Positions 36,220 to 47,799 of a DNA stretch of 64,000 bases are shown piece by piece; the first letter of the stretch is position 1, and every line of letters begins with the position of its first letter. A program made the translations under genes and the position numbers. The stretch spans positions 21,452,001-21,516,000 of the forward strand of contig OX579635.1 of assembly GCA_951230915.1 (NCBI GenBank), read 5' to 3'. Under the pieces are notes generated by a model. It was not told where the DNA came from and made no database searches. It worked only from the letters and a program-made list of their open reading frames with translations. The DNA is from Antitrichia curtipendula. Its lineage: Eukaryota; Streptophyta; Bryopsida; Hypnales; Leucodontaceae.

Positions 36220-36320
36220 GCCCTAAACATGAGTTTGCTATGTGTCTACAATCTCTAATCTTAGAATAAAAATGGATGTTGTCAAATGCCATTAATAGTA
36301 TCTACAACCTCCAGCTTCCC

Positions 36321-36398
36321 AGTTTGAAATTGCATAAGAGAATCATAGTTTGAAATTGCATAAGAGAATCATAGTTTGAAATTGCATAAGAGAATCAT
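36321..36398 (+). repeat. Three perfect 26-bp tandem repeats
   Basis: Unit beginning AGTTTGAAATTGCATAAGAG, repeated head to tail at 36321, 36347 and 36373 with no differences seen. There are no spacers, so it is not a CRISPR array. Perfect identity implies recent expansion. Confidence 0.9.
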
Positions 36399-37035
36399 AC
36401 GGAGTACATAGAACTTCATAAAAGTTTGATCTCCACAATTTGCTCATGAATCAAAATATCTCTCCACAGCTCTATGCATTTCCCCCAAATCACATTTATT
36501 TAGTAATATATTAAAATGCTTAAAGCGACGCAAACAGTACTTATCTTTTGCACTACTGCTCCGAGCCCATACATTTGGATAAGAAATTGGACATTTGAGC
36601 TTTAGAGACCAGCAAGCTCACTTGGCTGAAACCGAACACATTTTCAAATTCGTATCCCATCTTCACCCAATCATATAATGGAGGAGCTTGACGGAGCACC
36701 CAATTGCACGTCATTGGGGTTTGATGCAGCACCCAATTGCACACTGTTGGAGTTGGATAATAAAATCAGAAGAGTCGTCAAAACGTGCTTTCTTCAAAGT
36801 TTTTGTAAGCTTCTTCAATCCAGGTAAGTTAATCCCTCGGGACATAATTTTGCTAATTCAGCATCTGATTTTAGCAAGTATCTTCTAATTTTGTCGTGAC
36901 TTAACTTATGCACACATTGTTTCCGAGTCACACTTGGGCGAGTGGAACCACCTTGGCCTGCCGTCACTGCGTCTGAAGGTTTGAAAATCAACAGAAACTC
37001 AGTAGTATCCTAAACTAGAAAAGAAGCACTAGAGT

Positions 37036-38070
37036 TTATTGTATGTGATAAGATTTGATGGAGAACTCAGTTTGTACACAAGTCAGTGTTAAAAGAACAG
37101 CAGCAGAAAACAAAGCCAAAAAACAACCAAGGCTGTCGGCTATGAAAAATCTATGGTAAAATGACCCCAACATCACCCGCCACTTAGTTGAATCACAAAT
37201 TTTCTTCACATCCTTCAACACCGTCTCTGTACTCTTCAACAAGCATATCTGGAGGGGGGTTTCGGTTCCTGTACTGAAAAATGCTGCAGCCGATTCCGTA
37301 ATACCCCATTTAATTACTTCGGCATTTCTGAGAACTTCTACATCTCGAGTGTTAACAATTAAGCAATTCATGACATGCATGAGTAATCTCAGAAAATAGG
37401 TTCTTTCGCCATGGATTCATATACCAAAAAGCTTCGGCAAAAGATCCTCATACATTTTCACCGAGGCCAAGTACAAGGTCTGTCCCTTGAATTCTTTGAC
37501 CTTGCCCCTGCTGGATCCCTTCCTTTCCATGTCATCTTGGCCTTCCCCACTCACCCCTTGCAAACGACTTATTAAACTGAAACCCAAGAGAAATCAGCGC
37601 AGAAGCTGAGGGAATGATAATATTAGGCTCGCGAGTTGAGAAATGCTCTTGGGCTGGTTACCACACACCTTTCGATATGCAAAGTCTAAAAGATGGTCGT
37701 AATCAACTCCAATTGACATTCAACCTCCACTCTTCCATGATATCCTTAACCCATACTAATTCCCTAACCATATTACTTGGATCTCGAATCTGGGTGTCAC
37801 GAAATGGACTTAGAAAAGGCAATACATTCAACAATAGCATGTGAACCTTGGTACTCGTTTGGTCCTGTTGGAACTTATGATAGCACCTGTTCGAAAGTAT
37901 CTCAACTGCCTCTGCCAATAGCGGCATGGGAAGCTGATTCTCCAACAATGCAATGTCGGTAGGCATCATGTGCATCAACCCTCTCAACCCTTTCTCTGAA
38001 GAAAACAAAAACACCAACCAAGCGCAAACCGCTTCTCTAGCTCAGAATAAAGCCAGGCGGCAAGCCAGAG
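37036..38070 (-). pseudogene. DUF247 family pseudogene
   Basis: DUF247 signatures appear in order on the minus strand but in different frames. TDIALLENQLPMPLL and DPSNMV lie at about 37703-38017. YDHLLDFAY follows a frameshift near 37705. IIIPSASALISLGFQF lies near 37590-37640. TLYLASVKMYEDLLPKLF lies near 37430-37500 and ends at a TGA. Then comes the C-terminal block MNCLIVNTRDVEVL. The last part is WRVMLGSFY..FF and a C-terminal hydrophobic helix (FLALFSAAVLLTLTCVQTEF), typical of the family. At least two frameshifts and one in-frame stop break the gene, and I found no clean N-terminus. DUF247 proteins are plant-specific membrane-anchored proteins. Some sit at grass self-incompatibility loci, but no role should be inferred for this relic. 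Small introns could explain one break but not all of them. Confidence 0.75.
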
Positions 38071-38099
38071 AGTCTGTCACTAGGTCATCAGGCTGTAGG

Positions 38100-39032
38100 T
38101 TGTTCTGAAAAGCGCCTTCATTATACTGTCGGGTTGCAGAAGCTCTAGCTATGGCGGTGATGTTCGTCTAAAAGGTTTGCGGGGTGAGGGCCAGCGAGGA
38201 GCTGCGTCCTCAGCAATTTCTTGTGGAAAAGAGAGCTTTCAGGCATGGAAGGAAGGGAGACAAATGCTGGCCCAGATTACTGTTGTATTTTTTAAGATCA
38301 ATAGCCAAATTTTACCTGAGTATCACCTAGTTTCGATATAGATACCACCAAGTATCACCGAAGTATCACATGAGTATTAAAGAAACAAATTGCTACTTCT
38401 CCAAAATGATAAAAAAAACACTGCTGAAGGGTTGCAAGACTAGCTTGGCGCTAATACCATATACCTCTTCAATCCTTCAGGGGTAGGTGCCTGCGGGAGC
38501 TTTGGATCAACAACTTGCTTTAACACATAAATCACAGTTGTAACTCATTTTGAAGAGTCTGTAGTGGGTAATCGAACTGAATGATGTGAGCACTCAAATC
38601 CAAGTTCTTCCCTTTGCAATTGTTTTGCCACTGGGTGTTAGTCTGTATAGCTGTGTCGATTACTTGTCTGAGTTTTTACATCTTGTTGCCCAATGTGGAG
38701 CTATAATCACAGGCAGTTCATATTGAATCCCCGGTCTGAACAATGTACAGTACACAGATCTAGCCTCTGCACATTTTTCACACTGGGATTCAATATGAGA
38801 TGCCTGTTCAATTTGCACGTAATATTGAGTCATTGATCGAATTGACTATCATTGTTGGAGAGCATGGTTAGCTAAGTTTGCAGTATGTCAATGCGAAGAC
38901 TGTTTTCTCAACTGCTTAATTGTGGAATAGGTTTCTGATATTGATCAACTCTTTCTGCTTAATACATGACAGATTTCAGCTCTGCTCCAAGACAAGCATT
39001 TCGAAATCTGAAATATTAAGACCCAGCCAGAC
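38100..39032. other. Intergenic DNA, no gene seen
   Basis: Moderate GC compared with the repeats. It probably includes upstream DUF247 remnants and the promoter of the DC1 gene. No frame is supported. Confidence 0.35.
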
Positions 39033-39083
39033 ATGGCTGAGAGCCATGTGGTGCAGAATCGGGTCTACGAAGATCTGCCCAAT
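39033..39083 (+). other. Possible first coding exon of the DC1 gene
   Basis: ATG in good context (CAGACATGGCT) followed by 16 further codons (MAESHVVQNRVYEDLPN) to a consensus donor AAT|GTAAGG. It joins in phase to the acceptor TACAG|AGT at 40305. The second exon also has its own ATG at 40311, so this exon is plausible rather than proven. Confidence 0.4.
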
Positions 39084-40304
39084 GTAAGGTTGGGCATGTG
39101 TGGTCGACTTTCATGGAAAAGAGATGACGATTTCAAAGGTACATATTGTATACGTACACTGCGTGCTGGTTTATGTCGTCTCCTTGGCGTGTTATCACCT
39201 CAAATTGTATTTATCTCCGAGTTAACTGATTTATCGCTACTTAGGTACACGTTTGCACGACTGTAAATAATTAACGAGCTTTTGGTCAATTTGCTCAGTC
39301 TGCTTCGTGTTGTGTATAAGTGTATCGGCTGTTCTAAGATGTCTATTATAAGACTCTTGATTGAGATCCTTGAATAGTGAAGTTTTAAAGCTAGCTAAGT
39401 TGTAGAACCCCGGTTGTGAAGTCGAGAGTTTGTCTACAGTATGTAGTGGAATATTCTAGTCAGAACCTTACTTCCTGACTGTAATTGCGCAGACGACAAA
39501 ATGAGAAGCCATTTCGAATCTTGTCAAATTTTTGCTGTAATTTTGTGACATTTGAGTCTGGCTGCACTCCCTATCTAGACGATCTCTAGTGGTGGCTCAC
39601 ACTTCAAACCTGAGCTCATGTGCTCATTGACCCTCGCGCCTAGGACGCCCTTGGCCATGGCTGTCCCAGAGAAAGTGAGGCTGAACCGCCCAAACCTTAC
39701 ACCTCAGTTACCTTGTTCCCGCAGCGCTCACACCCCAAGTCACTCCCTGCTGTTGATAGATCAAGTCTCTCCTCGCCCTAAACAACTGCATCTTGGGCAT
39801 TTGTTCATGCACTTTGATCTTTGGTTCTCGTAAATGCTCTGTATTTCCGCTCTCGAGTAATGTTTTGAAGACACTGCTCTCTGCAATTACTCGAGCTTAC
39901 ATTAGAACTTACATCTTGTTTTAAATCTTGGTACCAACTTTTTACTTGTAACAGCTTTTCACGGCATGAAACCTTAGTCCTTACTACTCCTATTTTTTAG
40001 AGCTACGTAAGTATATATAGATTTGTGTCACAATTTTTGTCGTCGGAGCCCATTAATTTAAAGCCATTCAAGACGATGTGGGCTCAATACCGGTAACTTC
40101 CATTGAACTCATCCCCTAGCTATTTAATCCTATAAACCTGTGCTCATAAGTCGAGTCTCCTGATCTTGAGCACCTAATGGCTTGAGATGCAAAGCTTCCC
40201 CATCTCCTGGTGCTCATAAACGTTTGTGTTTTGATTGAGTTCAAAACTGTCGTCGAAATCGTATGGGCTCATGACTTCCATTGACGCATTTGCTGTATGT
40301 ACAG

Positions 40305-40985
40305 AGTGATATGAAGATCGAAGGGGGCCTCTCTGCGCAACCAGACGGCAGCGTCCTCTTCGACGGCGGCCTCAGCAACGGAGAAGGCAGCAAATTCAGC
40401 AAATTCTCTCTCTCCTTCAAAATCTCCCAGGAATCCCCTCCCGACTCCGTCTCCCAAGAAGAGTGGAAGCAACCGGAAGAACACGAGATCAAGTTTTTCC
40501 ACCATTCCGAACACAAGCTCCTTCTCGCCCCTGAAAATTACTACAACGACGTGATCATGGGCAAGGCCACCTGCGACGCGTGCACGGAGTCCATCACCAA
40601 GGGAAACGCCAGGTGGGTGCACGAATGCTCCGACAACTGCGATTACAGCGTGCACGCTAAGTGTGCGCAGCTAGCGAGGACCATCCGACACCCGAGCCAC
40701 CTGAAACACAACCTCCAGCTCCTCAAACTAGCACCCGGGTGTTCCAAAATATGCGATGTGTGCAAGGGGAGCATCTCGCGTGGACTGCACTACAATTGTG
40801 CGATGTGTGACTTCGATTTGCATCCGGAGTGTCCGGATCCAGAGAAAGCTCCTGGCGATAAGGTGGACGATGCGAAGAAGGGTGTGAGGGAAATGACGCC
40901 GGCGAAGATGCAGGTGGATATGGCACAGCAGATGGCGGCCAGTATGGCGAGTGTTGGGCAGGCCATGTGTAATTTAATTGGATGA
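40305..40985 (+). CDS. DC1-domain (C1-like zinc finger) protein
   Basis: Main exon of a Cys/His-rich protein, 224 residues if counted from the ATG at 40311. Two DC1 domains follow one another. The first, about 64-118, has His residues in FFHHSEHKLLL, the pair CDAC (88, 91), then C106, C110, H115 and C118. The second, about 129-174, has H130/H133, CDVC (148, 151), C163, C166 (YNCAMCDFDLHPEC), H171 and C174. Both have the full set of zinc ligands expected for the plant DC1 family, which is related to diacylglycerol-binding C1 domains and implicated in stress and hormone responses. The first 60 residues are Ser/Gly-rich. The C-terminus is a short Met/Ala-rich amphipathic stretch. A 51-base upstream exon at 39033 splices in phase. 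An alternative is transcription from the TATATATAG at about 40012 with the start at 40311. Codon usage is GC-rich, like the germin-like gene. Confidence 0.85.
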   Translation, partial: SDMKIEGGLSAQPDGSVLFDGGLSNGEGSKFSKFSLSFKISQESPPDSVSQEEWKQPEEHEIKFFHHSEHKLLLAPENYYNDVIMGKATCDACTESITKGNARWVHECSDNCDYSVHAKCAQLARTIRHPSHLKHNLQLLKLAPGCSKICDVCKGSISRGLHYNCAMCDFDLHPECPDPEKAPGDKVDDAKKGVREMTPAKMQVDMAQQMAASMASVGQAMCNLIG

Positions 40986-41600
40986 GTTGGGTAGCAGATC
41001 GATGCAGATGGCAATGGTGAAGAATGATGTTCTACTTGTTCACAGAGTTCACTGGAACATGACTTTCAGCTGGCTTGGTTGGTTCCCAAGAGTATGAGAC
41101 TGAATATTAATTTTCCCTCTGTCAATGGCTCATGGTCAACAAACAGGAAGAGGCTTTCGTAGCTTTTGCAGGGTTTGAACCTTTAGAGTGTAGACGAAGT
41201 TGGAAGGGGACTAGGAACCGAGAGGTGGTGGTGGCATGTTGATTTGATATATTTCTTATCAATGAAATTAGCTGCGAATAAGCTGCCTCAACTACTGTTT
41301 CCCAAAGACATTCCTTGCTGAGTTACGATGAATGGGTGTTTTGCAGACAATACTAACCAAGAATGAGTGCACACCTTGTTCCACCAATTTGGACAAAGTT
41401 TGGTGAGAATCATTTGTCTTCAACGCTTTAGCTTTCAACTAGAGCCCCAAAAATGAAGATGAAGATGGAGATGAAGCGACACTAAGTTGGAGATATTACT
41501 GCTAACGAATCCATGTGACGTACATGGAGCGTACTTCATTCACTGCTTGGTCATTAAGCTTACCAACCTAAGGTAGAAGGCTCAGAAAGCGCTCATCTAA

Positions 41601-41884
41601 GGTAGGGGTCTGTAAAAGCGACCTCTAACACAGAGGTACATCTTACTTTCTTCAATGTACCAACGTTGTACATTTCAGGAGGGGTCGCTTTTAGAAACCA
41701 TTGTGTTTCAACTTCAAAATCTTGTAATTAATTCCACAAAGGTCCAAAAAATATGAAACAACTTGGATTAAATGCCAATTCCGTTTTTCTTCCTAGTAAA
41801 ATTTACTAAAAATTGTTTCAAGGAATTTTGCTTTCCTGAAAATGCAATCAGATCTTAAAAGGTTGCTTTAACAGCCTCCTACTT
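41601..41884. mobile_element. GGTAGG-type MITE, TAA target duplication
   Basis: Left GGTAGGGGTCTGTAAAAGCG; right inverse AAGTAGGAGGCTGTTAAAGC. The flanks are TAA at 41598-41600 and 41885-41887. The paralogous element at 59290-59320 has the unoccupied site (CTCATCTAAGAGG), proving the insertion. A three-base TAA/TTA duplication fits PIF/Harbinger-type elements. Confidence 0.8.
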
Positions 41885-42585
41885 TAAGGGAAGAAAGACC
41901 CCTATGCATAAATGGGTGGACCCAAAGATTTTTTACATTTTCTTGGGAGAAAGAGAAATGAGGAACACAACAGTGAAATTTTTAATTTTAATTTTCTGAC
42001 TTGGAATCAATAAGATATAATTTTCCAAAGTCAAAGGTGCCTAGGTTCCTATTAATGCTCATAGGTGCAATTGTGATGATTCAGAACATGCATTTGAATG
42101 GAGCTAGTGAGTTCAAGAATGATCTATTGTATGTTTCTATTCAATTCACTCCCCATTGTAAATCAAAATTTATTGCAACCCCTAAACGCCCCAAGGTTTT
42201 CTCACATAGTTTCAAGTCCATTTCAAAGTGCTTTAACTTTTGCATCCAATGTCCGAATTCAATAAAACTTATTGAAAAAGTTGCACTCTCTCTTCTAGTT
42301 TGTGTAGTAAAATTTCAGATCAACCCAAGATGTATTGATTTTTGGAAGCCAATCAAAGTTCACAGGTTCAGTTTGAGTCGACCAAACTGCATTTAATAGC
42401 TGCAACTTTGGGGGCTTGTATCTACTTCATTTAATGTTTGTTTTCAATAAATAAAAGTTGTTGGTTTATGTTACCCTTGCAGTCTAGTTATTGGGGTATA
42501 ATTTTCATGTCAATCCAAGTTGTTTTGAATGTTTGGGAGCAATTCAAAGTTCAAAATCCCGACATTTTGGATTACAATGAACTTT

Positions 42586-42753
42586 CACTAGAAGAAACCC
42601 ATTTTTTTTTTATGTCTAAAAACTGGAGGTCAAATTTTTTGGACATCAAACATAACATTAGGATGCTAGTTTTGACATCAAAACTAGCATCCTAATGTTA
42701 TGTTTGATGTCCAAAAAATTTGACGTCAAAAAAAACACAGATTTCTTCTAGTG
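42586..42753. mobile_element. CACTA-type MITE with a perfect 47-bp palindrome core
   Basis: It starts CACTAGAAGAAACC and ends with the inverse of CACTAGAAGAAATC. The flanks are TTT at 42583-42585 and 42754-42756, the three-base duplication expected for CACTA elements. The empty site is seen in the paralogous element near 58550 (inverse GAACTTTGGTGG). Inside, 42629-42675 and 42678-42724 are exact inverse copies with only two bases between them, so a transcript would fold into one long hairpin. Confidence 0.8.
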
Positions 42754-43190
42754 TTTGATGGTTTGTTTCTTCTTCTGTTTGGCAATTTGTTTCTTCTTCA
42801 TACAATGTCCGTTTTCAATAAATTATTTTGGAAAAGTTGTGCATACTAGTCTAGTTTGTGTGGTTAAAATTTTACATCAATCCCCAAAGTTCTTGAGTGA
42901 CTGAGAAGCATTTCAGTAGAAGGAGGTTTAGCCTCAAATGTGTTGTTTTGCCTTTTTTTGCCATTTCAATGCCATTTTGCAGACCTCACCAAATTCAGGA
43001 CTTTACTATGAGCAATATCACACATGATTGTGAACCATGTCACTTGCTCAATAGCCTAAAACCACACACATGAGATGGCAGTTTCTCACCACACAAAGTC
43101 ACTTTCATTTCTACATCCCTGTACACTGTTTTGGGCACTTCTGTAGGGGCGGTTCTTAATGCCTGAACAGTTTTTGAGCCGCCTCCTATA

Positions 43191-43395
43191 CTGTAGTTAC
43201 TTGGCTGAAATCAGAGGTTAGAGGAATTATGGTACTTCGAAGGTAGTTAGTAACAGGTGATGACTGATGAATCTGCGACTGAAGTATTGAACAAATCCTG
43301 ATATTGTTTCAATGATAAAAAGAGATACAGACTTGGGCCTATAGCGACTTTGGTGAGAATGAAAATGTACACAAAATCTTTAGCAGATGTGATTA
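43191..43395. other. Spacer between elements
   Basis: No gene. Unique-looking spacer between two transposon clusters. Confidence 0.35.
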
Positions 43396-43678
43396 AGGTA
43401 GGGGGCTGTTAAAGCAACCCTTTAAGAGCCGATTGCATTTTCACGGAAGCTAAACTCCTTGAAACAATTTTCAGTAAATTTTACTAGGAAGAAAAATGGA
43501 ATTGGCATCTAATCCAAGTCGTTTCATATTTTTGGACCTTTGCGGGATTAGTTACAAATTTTTAAGTTGAAACGTAGTGGTTTCTAAAAGCGACGCCCTC
43601 CTGAAATGTCCAACGCTAGTACATTGAAAAAAGTAAAATGTACCTTTGTGTTAGAGGTCGCTTTTACAGACCCCTACA
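43396..43678. mobile_element. GGTAGG-type MITE, TTA target duplication
   Basis: Left AGGTAGGGGGCTGTTAAAGC and right inverse TGTAGGGGTCTGTAAAAGCG, flanked by TTA at 43393-43395 and 43679-43681. It is the same family as 41601-41884 in inverse orientation and about the same length (283 bases). Diagnostic internal text includes GGAAGCTAAACTCCTTGAAA and AAGTTGAAACGTAGTGG. Confidence 0.8.
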
Positions 43679-43743
43679 TTACAGAGGAGCACACCAAAGT
43701 GGAGAAAGTTATCGTACTGAATTGGAGAATGAATGATAGATAA

Positions 43744-44331
43744 GGTAGGTGGCTTAAAATCTGACCCTCTTCTTCAAACAGTAGGGAGCTGTGAAATGGA
43801 GAGTAAATGGTTCTAAAATGGACTACCAATCTCTCTTAGTGCATGGTGTTGTATAATTATGGTTTGTCAATGGATGGAATAAGAGCCAGGGAGGATTTAT
43901 TTCAAAACCAAGGTGTGTTCACTTTATTTTTTAAAATGGGAATTGATTGCCCAATTGCCTTCTTACAAATGTTAAAAGAATGTAGGATCTGTTTTAAGTT
44001 TAGTAAGGGTCACATTTAAGAACCTTGTGTATTACTTTTTGAATGTTGCAATGTTTGTTTTTGGTCTAGCCAAATCTTTTTTCAAACTGCACATGATTGA
44101 GTTTTTCAAGGCCTAGGATCAAAAATAGGTGCCTACGGCAAAATTCTTTGGAAATTCATAAGTGATTGACAAATGATTCAAAAAATATGAAACCACTTAT
44201 ATTAGATTCTCCATCAATTTTTCTTCAAGTGAAAAATAAGTGAAAATACTTTTGGACATCTGAAATCCTATAAAAAGGACCAACAGCCCTTAAAGTGTTG
44301 CTTTTTGAGCCACCTTGAGAACCACCTACCT
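43744..44331. mobile_element. Longer GGTAGG-type element, about 588 bp
   Basis: Ends GGTAGGTGGCTTAAAAT and inverse AGGTAGGTGGTTCTCAAGG, preceded and followed by TAA. The right half resembles the standard MITE core. The left half differs, so it may be a composite or contain another insertion. Confidence 0.55.
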
Positions 44332-46029
44332 TAATGAGAGTACAAGAAATTAAGACAATCCACCATTGGTATTGAAAGAAGTTAAACAAGGAAGATTTTT
44401 TGAATTCCCTCTTGGCTTTGGACTAAAACATTGCAATTTCAGATGACCTTGACCACCATTTGTCAAAAAAATTTGCACTACAGACTTTGAATTTAAAATG
44501 CAATATATTGAAGAATTGAGTTGAAAGTTGAAGAATTTTTTTTCTTCCTAATAATACTTGCTTTTGTTCTTTTAAAAATTGTTTAGTAGAAGTAGGTCTA
44601 AGATTCGGAACAAAAAACTAATTTGTTAATAGCTTTAAAATGGAATTGAAACACAATAATTCCAACAATGAGATTTTTCTAGTAAGCACAATTAACTCTC
44701 TCAAAAACATTTTTACTTAAAAAATTATAAAAATTGCGTTTAGAAATGAATCTTATAAGTTAATTTTTGAAGAAGATGCATAGATTGCTTGAAAAACAAT
44801 ATTGTCCTTAACTTTCTCATCAACGATTGTTGGGTGTTTTTTTCCAATTTGTATGAAGTGACAAATTGGGGATATAAAATGTTATAGTGGTGCTCCAAAA
44901 TTTCAACTTTCATCTTCATATTGAATAGAAAATATCACATTAGCATATATCACATATCCATAATTCTATTTTCATCTACAATCCGCCCAAAATCTTCATG
45001 GTTTGTCAACATTTTTTAGCCAAATTATTATTTTTTTGTGCAATCTAGCACTATAAAGCCAAAAGAAAAGCCTTGCTCATCACTAGTCCAAATAGAATGA
45101 ATCAAAACTTCACATATAGACAAAAATATAATATTTTAGAAAAATAATTCTTTTGAATTTTTTTTGTATTGCCTGCTAATCTCCATTTTTGACTTATTAT
45201 GTTATAACTTTTACTCCCGGACACCGATTGAAATAAAAATTATATTCTCAAGAAGATTATGTATTATTCTAGATTTATAAAATGTTTTCAAAAAATTAAA
45301 ATGAATATTAAGACTAGTTGAGCCTATCCAAAGTTGCATTTTGGCCCCTCTAGGGTCAATGGAACTTTAAGGGTTAGATAGAAACAACATAGAACTATAA
45401 GATGTGTCTATATGTTGTAAAGTCTACTGATTTGAATTGCACACGGGCAATTTGGGTAGAATTTATGAAAATCCTTGCAAAAAAACCCCAAGATTTCCTT
45501 TTGTATAGGAAATCTTTGAAGGTCCCCTCTACCATGTTATTAGAACACCGGAAAACATAGGAACCAGTAGAAACCGGCAAGGAAAAATTGTTAAATAGTC
45601 TCTTTCTTCTATATAGAAAAAAACTTTGTTATATTAGAGTTCTTTGATAGTGTATACATTGTCATTGACAATGACGTATGAAAAATGCACAAACAGAAGC
45701 CTGCAATACTAGCAATCTTATGGAAGATTTATACTTTGAGAAATTTTGGATTCAATAAACATTGCCTTCATGACTCATATTAAGTGTTTGGCTTTCAATT
45801 GAAAAATACACCTTCAATGTGTAGAAAAGTATAGTTTGTACTAGAAACACTTGACATGAACGTATACATAATTTTCTACTCAAAAGTGATACACATTCAA
45901 TTGTGCTTCCTTTGTAACTGATTAATACTTACACAAAAATAGTTGAAGTCAAAGTCTACTGCAAAAGATGGAAAAAGGATATAGTTGACTATAATATATG
46001 CATGGAAATACTAAAAACATTGCTTTATA
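44332..46029. other. AT-rich intergenic DNA with repeat relics
   Basis: Around 45345-45376 there is a decayed end of the TTAACCCCTAAAG element type. No gene is seen. Confidence 0.35.
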
Positions 46030-46923
46030 TAGTTTTATATATGCCGCATCATGACAATGCACTTAATATATTGCCAAAAAACATTGGAATTTGAATTTTT
46101 CAAAGTTTTCTTGTAGAAGCTAAGAAAAAATTTTAATCTTCAAATTTTCTACTATATAACTATTTTAAGACAAATGAGGGGTGCATGTAGGGTTTGGTTA
46201 GTTCTGTTGGTGCATGAGAATTCGTCAACTTTGAAATTTGAATTGACCACATGTGAAAATTCTTGACTACCTTGATTTTGAATACTTGGAAAAATCTTAG
46301 AACATATTCATACTATCTTTGCGATCATCATAAACATGCTTCAGTTTTAAATTGTAGAATTTGGTGTTTGCAAGCCACCAAAGGCGATTGAGATTTGCTT
46401 TATTAGAGCTTGTGATAGTATTTGACCAAATTCCCTCCTATTTGTGAAATATATTTAAATTAAAAAAATTTAAAGTCTCACTCCTACCAAAAATAGAGTT
46501 TTGTAGGGATAGTAATTTTCCCCCTCACTAGTAATACGACAGATCAATGCGTAGCTCAAAGCCCATCCTGACTCCTTTCCAACCAAACCGTCGACGCAAG
46601 GTAACAACGAGAAAGTCGCCATTCGGACGCGTTTTTAGTCCTCAGTCAACGTCGTTACGTCGTTTTAGGTTTTACGCATGCAAGGGCAAAGGCCTTTCTC
46701 TCTCAGTCTTATCAAACCGAACACGGTGTGTGCCTAGTTGTCTCCATCGTATATCTACGGTAGCTCCGAGCTCTCTTCCACAGGGGACGCAATTGAAGGG
46801 TTATGTACTAAATCTCAGCACCAGCTGTCCTGCAATCTTGGAGCAGGTTGCAAGTGGAGAAGGGTGCCTAGCGTACGTTTGATCCTCTCCAAGCACGTTC
46901 AGTCTGTTTTCTTATCGATTTGT

Positions 46924-47723
46924 GTAAGTACGTACATACGTTGTTTCACTTGTTTCATGAGCTCGATCCGACTGTTGGAATCTTGTTAAATTTGATTCGC
47001 TTCATGTTTTGGAAATCTTGAAGCGAATCTAACTACTGAAGATATGTTCAAATTGGTACCAGCAGTTCCGTCGACAGTTCCGTCGGGCCTTGCATCTTCC
47101 GTTCACAGGGGTGTATATGTAAAGTCGTTGAAATCTACAAGCTTGACTGCAAGTTTCACTGTTTAACTTAGATTCAATCTGCTTTTGCTCATACGGTTGC
47201 ACTTTGCTGTTTCACTTCTTGTCTTCTTGAATTCTGTGTTAGAAATCAGGATATCCTAGTTCGATCCTCCAGGGGGGAAGTGAGACCACAAGTGAATTGT
47301 TCATATTTCCCTGTAATTGTTCATATTTCCCTGTAACATAAGATTTTCCAAATTCTCCTGCTATCTCTGACAAAGGGAATTGGTGTGAATTTTCGGTCTC
47401 CTTTCCCGTGCAAAATTGTGGTTCGGTACGTCTAGTCTTGGTTGAAAATCAATGCAAATTATAGTTACGCATGTGCTCTGTTTGCAAAAGGATGGTCGCT
47501 AGCTAGGTATTCTCGCTTGTCTATCTCAGAATTTTGTGGTAAAAATGTCAAGTTTGTTTAATCTGTCGGTATTCCACTGCCTCGGCACTTTCAGGCCTGA
47601 AACCTAAATCTGCACGTGGGCTATTTTTTAGACTTTGCATAGATATATGACACAGTTTTTTGCGCCAGAAGGACGACACTTTAACGAATTCGCACGAATG
47701 AGAAAACTTGGTGTATGATGCAG
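46924..47723 (+). other. Predicted 5'-UTR intron of lectin-TIR gene 1
   Basis: Donor GTGTAAGTACG (GT at 46924) and acceptor TGTATGATGCAG (AG at 47722-47723) lie at the same places in copy 2 (61081 and 61589-61590), while the DNA between them has diverged in length (800 versus 510 bases). A leader exon thus precedes the ATG exon. Conserved leader text near 46680-46870 includes CAAGGGCAAAGGCC and CCGAGCTCTCTTCC. Confidence 0.6.
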
Positions 47724-47799
47724 GCTGAGAAGACTGCCAGCAAGTTCACACAGTGACTAGGAGATCAAGTTTGAGTTCTGAGTACTCCAGACCTCCATC

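Larger units (their letters stand above)
41572..43190. mobile_element. Large GGTAGAAGGCTC element with two nested insertions
   Basis: Left GGTAGAAGGCTCAGAAAGCG and right (inverse) TATAGGAGGCGGCTCAAAAA. It is homologous, in inverse orientation, to 58131-59319. The alignment is interrupted twice, by MITEs at 41601-41884 and 42586-42753. Removing them leaves about 1161 bases, against 1189 in the other copy. Open frames of up to 131 codons inside are not conserved between copies. No transposase is seen. Confidence 0.75.

Noticed and set aside
36321..36398. Short regular repeats as a possible CRISPR array
   Set aside because: The units are contiguous with no spacers, and the genome is a plant's.
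42001..42695. Open frames of 131 and 85 codons on the plus strand
   Set aside because: They lie inside the large dispersed element and across a nested MITE. The other copies of the element do not keep the frames.
46547..46882. 111-codon frame upstream of lectin-TIR gene 1
   Set aside because: The homologous stretch in copy 2 (60796-61038) has frameshifts and a different protein, so the frame is not conserved. It is better explained as promoter and leader sequence.
47250..47290. tRNA-like GTTCGATCC motif
   Set aside because: No acceptor stem, anticodon arm or D arm can be drawn around it, and the equivalent site in copy 2 (about 61336) is altered.
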